Shown piece after piece: positions 7,329-9,996 of a stretch of 9,996 nt of DNA (position 1 is the stretch's first letter; every line of letters starts with the position of its first letter). Made by a program: the position numbers and the translations under genes. The notes beneath the pieces were generated by a model that was not told the DNA's origin, did not search any database, and was given only the letters and a program-made list of their open reading frames with translations. The stretch is from assembly GCA_029262955.1 (NCBI GenBank), contig JAJCYL010000381.1, positions 1-9,996 on the forward strand, written 5' to 3'. The stretch is from Cytophagales bacterium. GTDB lineage: Bacteria; Bacteroidota; Bacteroidia; Cytophagales; Cyclobacteriaceae.

Positions 7329-8447
7329 GTGGAATTAAATATTGAAAAATTAGAGAGCTGGTCACCGGTAAAAGATCGTCCGGTTATTATTTCGGGACCA
7401 TGCAGTGCGGAGACGGAGGAACAACTTCTTGAAACCTGTCAATCGCTGAAAGATGAGGGTATCGAGATCATGAGAGCCGGCATCTGGAAACCTCGTACAA
7501 GACCAAATAATTTTGAAGGTGTAGGAGCAGAGGCACTCAAATGGGTTGCTGACGTTAAAAAAGAATTGAATGTAAAGTTTGCAGTTGAAGTAGCTAATCC
7601 GGAGCACGTTGAATTGTGCCTAAAAGCCGGTGTTGATATTTTATGGATTGGAGCAAGGTCAACAGTTAATCCATTTACAGTTCAGGAAATTGCTGATGCG
7701 CTAAGAGGAACTGATATTCCTGTTTTAGTCAAAAATCCTATCAATCCGGATTTGTCACTGTGGTTAGGAGCGATAGAGCGGATTAATGCTGTTGGAATTA
7801 CTAAACTAGGTGCAATACATAGAGGTTTTGGCTCTTTCCAAAAGACTCAATTCAGAAACGTACCTGCATGGAGGCTTCCAATAGAGCTCAAAAGTAAGTT
7901 TCCTGAAATGCCGATCTTCTGTGACCCAAGTCATATCGGTGGCAAGCGAGAAATGATCCTGGAATTATCTCAAAAAGCACTAGACCTCAATTACGATGGT
8001 TTAATGATCGAGTCCCACCGAGATCCTGACAATGCCTGGAGTGATGCGGCACAGCAAGTTACACCAAAAAGACTTGGTGAGATTGTTAGGGCACTTAAAA
8101 CCAAAACTTCTACTTCAGACAACTCGGAATTCATCAATATCCTAGAGGAATTGAGAGAACAAATTGACGAGTCTGACCGGGAAATTTTAGAAGCTGTGGC
8201 CAGAAGGATGAGTTTGGTGGAAAAGATTGGTGAGTATAAGAAAGAGAATGATGTCACTATATTTCAGGTTAACCGAATGAATGACATTGTAAAGAGCAGG
8301 AAAGAGTGGGGTGAGGCCATGAGACTGTCCAACGATTTCGTCGAGGAGCTTTACAAAATCATTCACATCGCTTCGGTTAGGCGCCAGACTGAAATCATGT
8401 CGAATGTATCTGTAAACCAGCCTGTCGGCGAGGCAGGGGAGGAATGA
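7329..8447 (+). CDS. Bifunctional DAHP synthase / chorismate mutase (type II)
   Basis: A 372-residue fusion. Residues 1-260 are a type I-beta DAHP synthase, which condenses phosphoenolpyruvate and erythrose 4-phosphate in the first shikimate-pathway step. Seen: SGPCSAET (22-29), RAGIWKPRTRPNNFEG (49-64), GARSTVNPF (108-116), VLVKNP (132-137), GAIHRGF (161-167), CDPSHIGGKR (198-207) and MIESHRDP (226-233). The metal ligands fit Cys25, His202, Glu228 and Asp239. Residues 268-357 are an AroQ-type chorismate mutase; Arg276, Arg293, Lys304, Arg316 and Gln353 keep the spacing of the E. coli mutase residues R11, R28, K39, R51 and Q88, while the D48 position is Gln313. In this fusion type the mutase converts chorismate to prephenate and can also confer feedback inhibition on the synthase; there is no N-terminal ferredoxin-like regulatory domain. 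Starts with GTG and overlaps aroB by 4 bp (ATGA). Gene naming varies (aroF, aroG, aroA(G)), so none is given. Confidence 0.95.
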   Translation: MELNIEKLESWSPVKDRPVIISGPCSAETEEQLLETCQSLKDEGIEIMRAGIWKPRTRPNNFEGVGAEALKWVADVKKELNVKFAVEVANPEHVELCLKAGVDILWIGARSTVNPFTVQEIADALRGTDIPVLVKNPINPDLSLWLGAIERINAVGITKLGAIHRGFGSFQKTQFRNVPAWRLPIELKSKFPEMPIFCDPSHIGGKREMILELSQKALDLNYDGLMIESHRDPDNAWSDAAQQVTPKRLGEIVRALKTKTSTSDNSEFINILEELREQIDESDREILEAVARRMSLVEKIGEYKKENDVTIFQVNRMNDIVKSRKEWGEAMRLSNDFVEELYKIIHIASVRRQTEIMSNVSVNQPVGEAGEE

Positions 8448-9493
8448 TTCCCGAAAACGTCCAGATCACGAATGACTTATCTAAAGCTTTAGATAAGTTT
8501 TTTTTAGATCAACAATATTCTAAGATTGCGGTTTTGGTTGATGAGAATACTGAAACTCATTGCCTGTCTATTCTTTCAGATCTCTTACCAGACCATTGGT
8601 TAATTAAGATTATTAGCGGAGAAGAGAATAAAAACCTGACGACCTGTGAACAAATCTGGGATGCACTTACTAAGGCGGAGTTTGATCGCAAGAGTCTACT
8701 TATAAATCTTGGAGGGGGTGTGATTGGTGACATGGGCGGATTTTGTGCTGCCACGTTCAAGCGGGGGATGGATTTCATCAATATCCCAACAACCTTGTTG
8801 TCACAGGTCGATGCCAGTGTAGGTGGTAAATTAGGAATAGATTTTAATGGCCTGAAGAATCACATCGGCGTCTTTCAGGATCCAAAACTGGTGATTGTTG
8901 CTTCTCAATTTCTCAACACACTAAGTCAAAGAGAATTGAGGTCTGGATTTGCTGAGGTTTTGAAACATGCCCTGATCGCTGATAAAAAATATTGGAAAGT
9001 CCTTACAGCAAACGATTTTGAATCTCAGGACTGGCAACAACATATAAATCATTCAATTGGAGTTAAGTCGGGAATAGTCAAAAATGACCCATTTGAGCAG
9101 GGGCAACGTAAATTATTGAATTTCGGACATACTATTGGGCATGCTGTGGAGACGGTTCACCTCGGCCTTGAGCGTGAAAGATTATTGCACGGTGAGGCCA
9201 TTGCCATAGGTATGATTTGTGAGGGATTTATATCCACAAAAAAGGCAGGGTTGGATACCAATGAATTGCTGGAGATGGTTCAGTATCTGAAGCTAACCTA
9301 CGGTTTGACTAAGATTGGGAAGGACAAATTTGAGAGGATATTGGTACTTTGTCAGCAGGACAAAAAAAATCTGGCCAACGTAATTAACTGTACGTTGTTG
9401 AAGCGAATAGGTGAAGGAATTGTGAATATGCCGATATCAACTGGTGAGGTTTTGGATGCAATTTTCTACTATAATCAATTATCAGATAAATAG
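8444..9493 (+). CDS. aroB: 3-dehydroquinate synthase
   Basis: A 349-residue NAD- and metal-dependent enzyme that cyclises DAHP to 3-dehydroquinate, step 2 of the shikimate pathway, directly using the product of the preceding gene. Motifs: nucleotide-binding NLGGGVIGDMGGF (88-100), IPTTLLSQVDASVGGK (114-129), GFAEVLKH (168-175), NDPFEQGQRKLLNFGHTIGH (214-233) and LLHGEAIAIGM (247-257). Glu171, His229 and His249 match the metal ligands of the family. Length and both ends are normal. The ATG at 8444 sits inside an ATGA overlap with the DAHP synthase stop, with a purine-rich AGGGGAGGA just before it, so translation is probably coupled. The last 12 bases overlap the 3' end of a small gene on the other strand. 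Confidence 0.96.
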   Translation: MIPENVQITNDLSKALDKFFLDQQYSKIAVLVDENTETHCLSILSDLLPDHWLIKIISGEENKNLTTCEQIWDALTKAEFDRKSLLINLGGGVIGDMGGFCAATFKRGMDFINIPTTLLSQVDASVGGKLGIDFNGLKNHIGVFQDPKLVIVASQFLNTLSQRELRSGFAEVLKHALIADKKYWKVLTANDFESQDWQQHINHSIGVKSGIVKNDPFEQGQRKLLNFGHTIGHAVETVHLGLERERLLHGEAIAIGMICEGFISTKKAGLDTNELLEMVQYLKLTYGLTKIGKDKFERILVLCQQDKKNLANVINCTLLKRIGEGIVNMPISTGEVLDAIFYYNQLSDK

Positions 9494-9646
9494 ATGATCG
9501 TTGTTTTCTTCCTTCTCCTTCTTCAATGGTCTGACCTTTTTGGTCAAATTCTTCACATTCAGATATTTGACGGGAGTTGCAAACCAAAGGGTTAGCGCTC
9601 CGGCCATAATTCCCGCAATAATCGATGAAATTCTTATTGTCTTCAT
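9482..9646 (-). CDS. 54-residue single-pass membrane miniprotein, hypothetical
   Basis: Reading the minus strand from the ATG at 9646 gives an uninterrupted 54-codon frame ending with TGA at 9482-9484. The product starts MKTIRISSIIAGIMAGALTL and runs through a hydrophobic segment (about residues 7-24) with a GxxxG pair (Gly12, Gly16), then a strongly basic, later acidic hydrophilic tail rich in Lys and Glu. This is the design of a small single-pass membrane protein; a lysine-rich start and helix could also be read as a signal anchor. It converges on aroB and overlaps its last 12 bases. No Shine-Dalgarno is visible. The opposite frame (9501-9776, plus) starts at TTG and looks like its mirror image. 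I recognise no family and assign no function; coding status is inferred from the clean membrane-protein design and its placement filling an otherwise empty gap. Confidence 0.65.
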   Translation of the reverse strand: MKTIRISSIIAGIMAGALTLWFATPVKYLNVKNLTKKVRPLKKEKEENNDHLFI

Positions 9647-9778
9647 TTTTTTAATAATTATAACAGTTAGATATACACAAATTGTGCCATATAACTACTT
9701 ATGTAACTATTTTAACTCGTTTTGCCCCACTTTTGTTGTGATGGGAGGGTCATTTTATAGACGTTTTTACATTTGATC
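9647..9778. promoter_or_regulatory. Divergent intergenic region with an 11-bp palindrome
   Basis: This A/T-rich spacer lies between the miniprotein start (minus) and aroA (plus). It contains the odd palindrome CACAAATTGTG (9676-9686), flanked by partly matching arms (GTT.. ATAT at 9666-9674 and ATATAAC at 9689-9695) that extend an imperfect dyad to about 30 bp. The loop would be one base, so this is more like a protein-binding site on DNA than an RNA hairpin. On the minus strand it overlaps a TTTG that could be a -33 element for the miniprotein. A TACATTTG (9768-9775) resembles a -7 element but is only 3 bases before the aroA ATG. Confidence 0.35.
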
Positions 9779-9996
9779 ATGATTAAACCAGTGAAAATCC
9801 TTTTATCATCGTCAGGAGTATTAAACAACTCGTCTGTTACCCCTTCTTCATCAAAAAGCGAAAGCAATCGTGCTTTAATTATTAATGCACTATCAGGTAA
9901 CCCTGGCGTCTTGAGGAATCTTTCGGATGCCAGAGATACTCAAACTATGCAACGGCTATTGTCATCGAAGGACGATGAATTAGACGTGTTGGATGC
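9779..9996 (+). CDS. aroA: 3-phosphoshikimate 1-carboxyvinyltransferase (EPSP synthase), 3' partial
   Basis: The first 72 complete codons of a gene that continues past the right edge. The N-terminal pattern is diagnostic: SSSKSESNRALIINAL (23-38), where Lys26, Ser27 and Arg31 match the substrate-binding Lys22, Ser23 and Arg27 of the E. coli enzyme, then NLSDARDTQTM (47-57) and DVLDA at the edge, which in the family leads into the GT.MRF segment. The enzyme joins phosphoenolpyruvate to shikimate 3-phosphate, step 6 of the shikimate pathway. It is in the same orientation as the DAHP synthase and aroB genes but separated from aroB by 285 bp containing an opposed miniprotein gene, so it may have its own promoter. 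ATG at 9779; no Shine-Dalgarno seen. Confidence 0.93.
   Translation, partial: MIKPVKILLSSSGVLNNSSVTPSSSKSESNRALIINALSGNPGVLRNLSDARDTQTMQRLLSSKDDELDVLD

Noticed and set aside
9532..9546. Hairpin TGACC-TTTTT-GGTCA as aroB terminator
   Set aside because: Only five base pairs, no T run after it, and it lies within the miniprotein coding frame.
9768..9775. TACATTTG as aroA promoter -7 element
   Set aside because: Only 3 bases before the ATG, with no -33 TTTG at the right distance; it would require a leaderless transcript.
9501..9776. 91-residue hydrophobic plus-strand frame starting at TTG
   Set aside because: It overlaps most of the better-looking minus-strand miniprotein and its composition is that frame's complement; no start signal or family pattern.

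Overview
The window looks like chromosomal DNA of a Bacteroidota bacterium, probably a marine Cytophagales-type lineage. This is inferred from a C-terminal type IX secretion (T9SS) sorting domain on an acidic surface protein, a DAHP synthase of the kind fused to a C-terminal chorismate mutase, moderate-to-low GC, and few clear Shine-Dalgarno sequences. No rRNA, tRNA, CRISPR array, transposase or phage gene was found, and no gene-free stretch exceeds about 130 bases.

Layout. (1) Bases 1-990 hold the 3' end of a secreted protein gene with two almost identical 321-bp Ig-like repeats and a T9SS sorting domain; its 5' end lies outside the window. (2) On the minus strand, reading 3772 to 1005, a DCC-family thiol-disulfide oxidoreductase is followed by a large acyl-CoA oxidase-like flavoprotein with an unusual N-terminal helical extension. 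(3) Divergent from it, 3849-6004 encodes a compact plus-strand unit: two tandem paralogous single-pass membrane proteins of unknown function, then an HTTM / vitamin K-dependent carboxylase-like multi-pass membrane protein whose start overlaps the preceding gene. (4) A minus-strand monofunctional proline dehydrogenase (7240 to 6053) converges on that unit. (5) Divergent from it is a shikimate-pathway group: DAHP synthase/chorismate mutase (GTG start with a strong ribosome binding site), aroB overlapping it by 4 bp, and the first 72 codons of aroA running off the right edge. A 54-residue membrane miniprotein lies on the opposite strand between aroB and aroA and overlaps the aroB 3' end.

How they fit together. 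The aro genes supply steps 1, 2 and 6 of the shikimate pathway, and the mutase domain links entry into the pathway to its end product. The acyl-CoA oxidase-like enzyme and proline dehydrogenase are housekeeping catabolic flavoenzymes. The least explained part is 3353-6004: a DxxCxxC redox protein, two proteins sharing a block of 17 identical membrane-proximal residues, and an HTTM protein retaining a His and a Lys in the contexts remembered for the vitamin K carboxylase active site. That arrangement is the best candidate here for an undescribed membrane-associated system.
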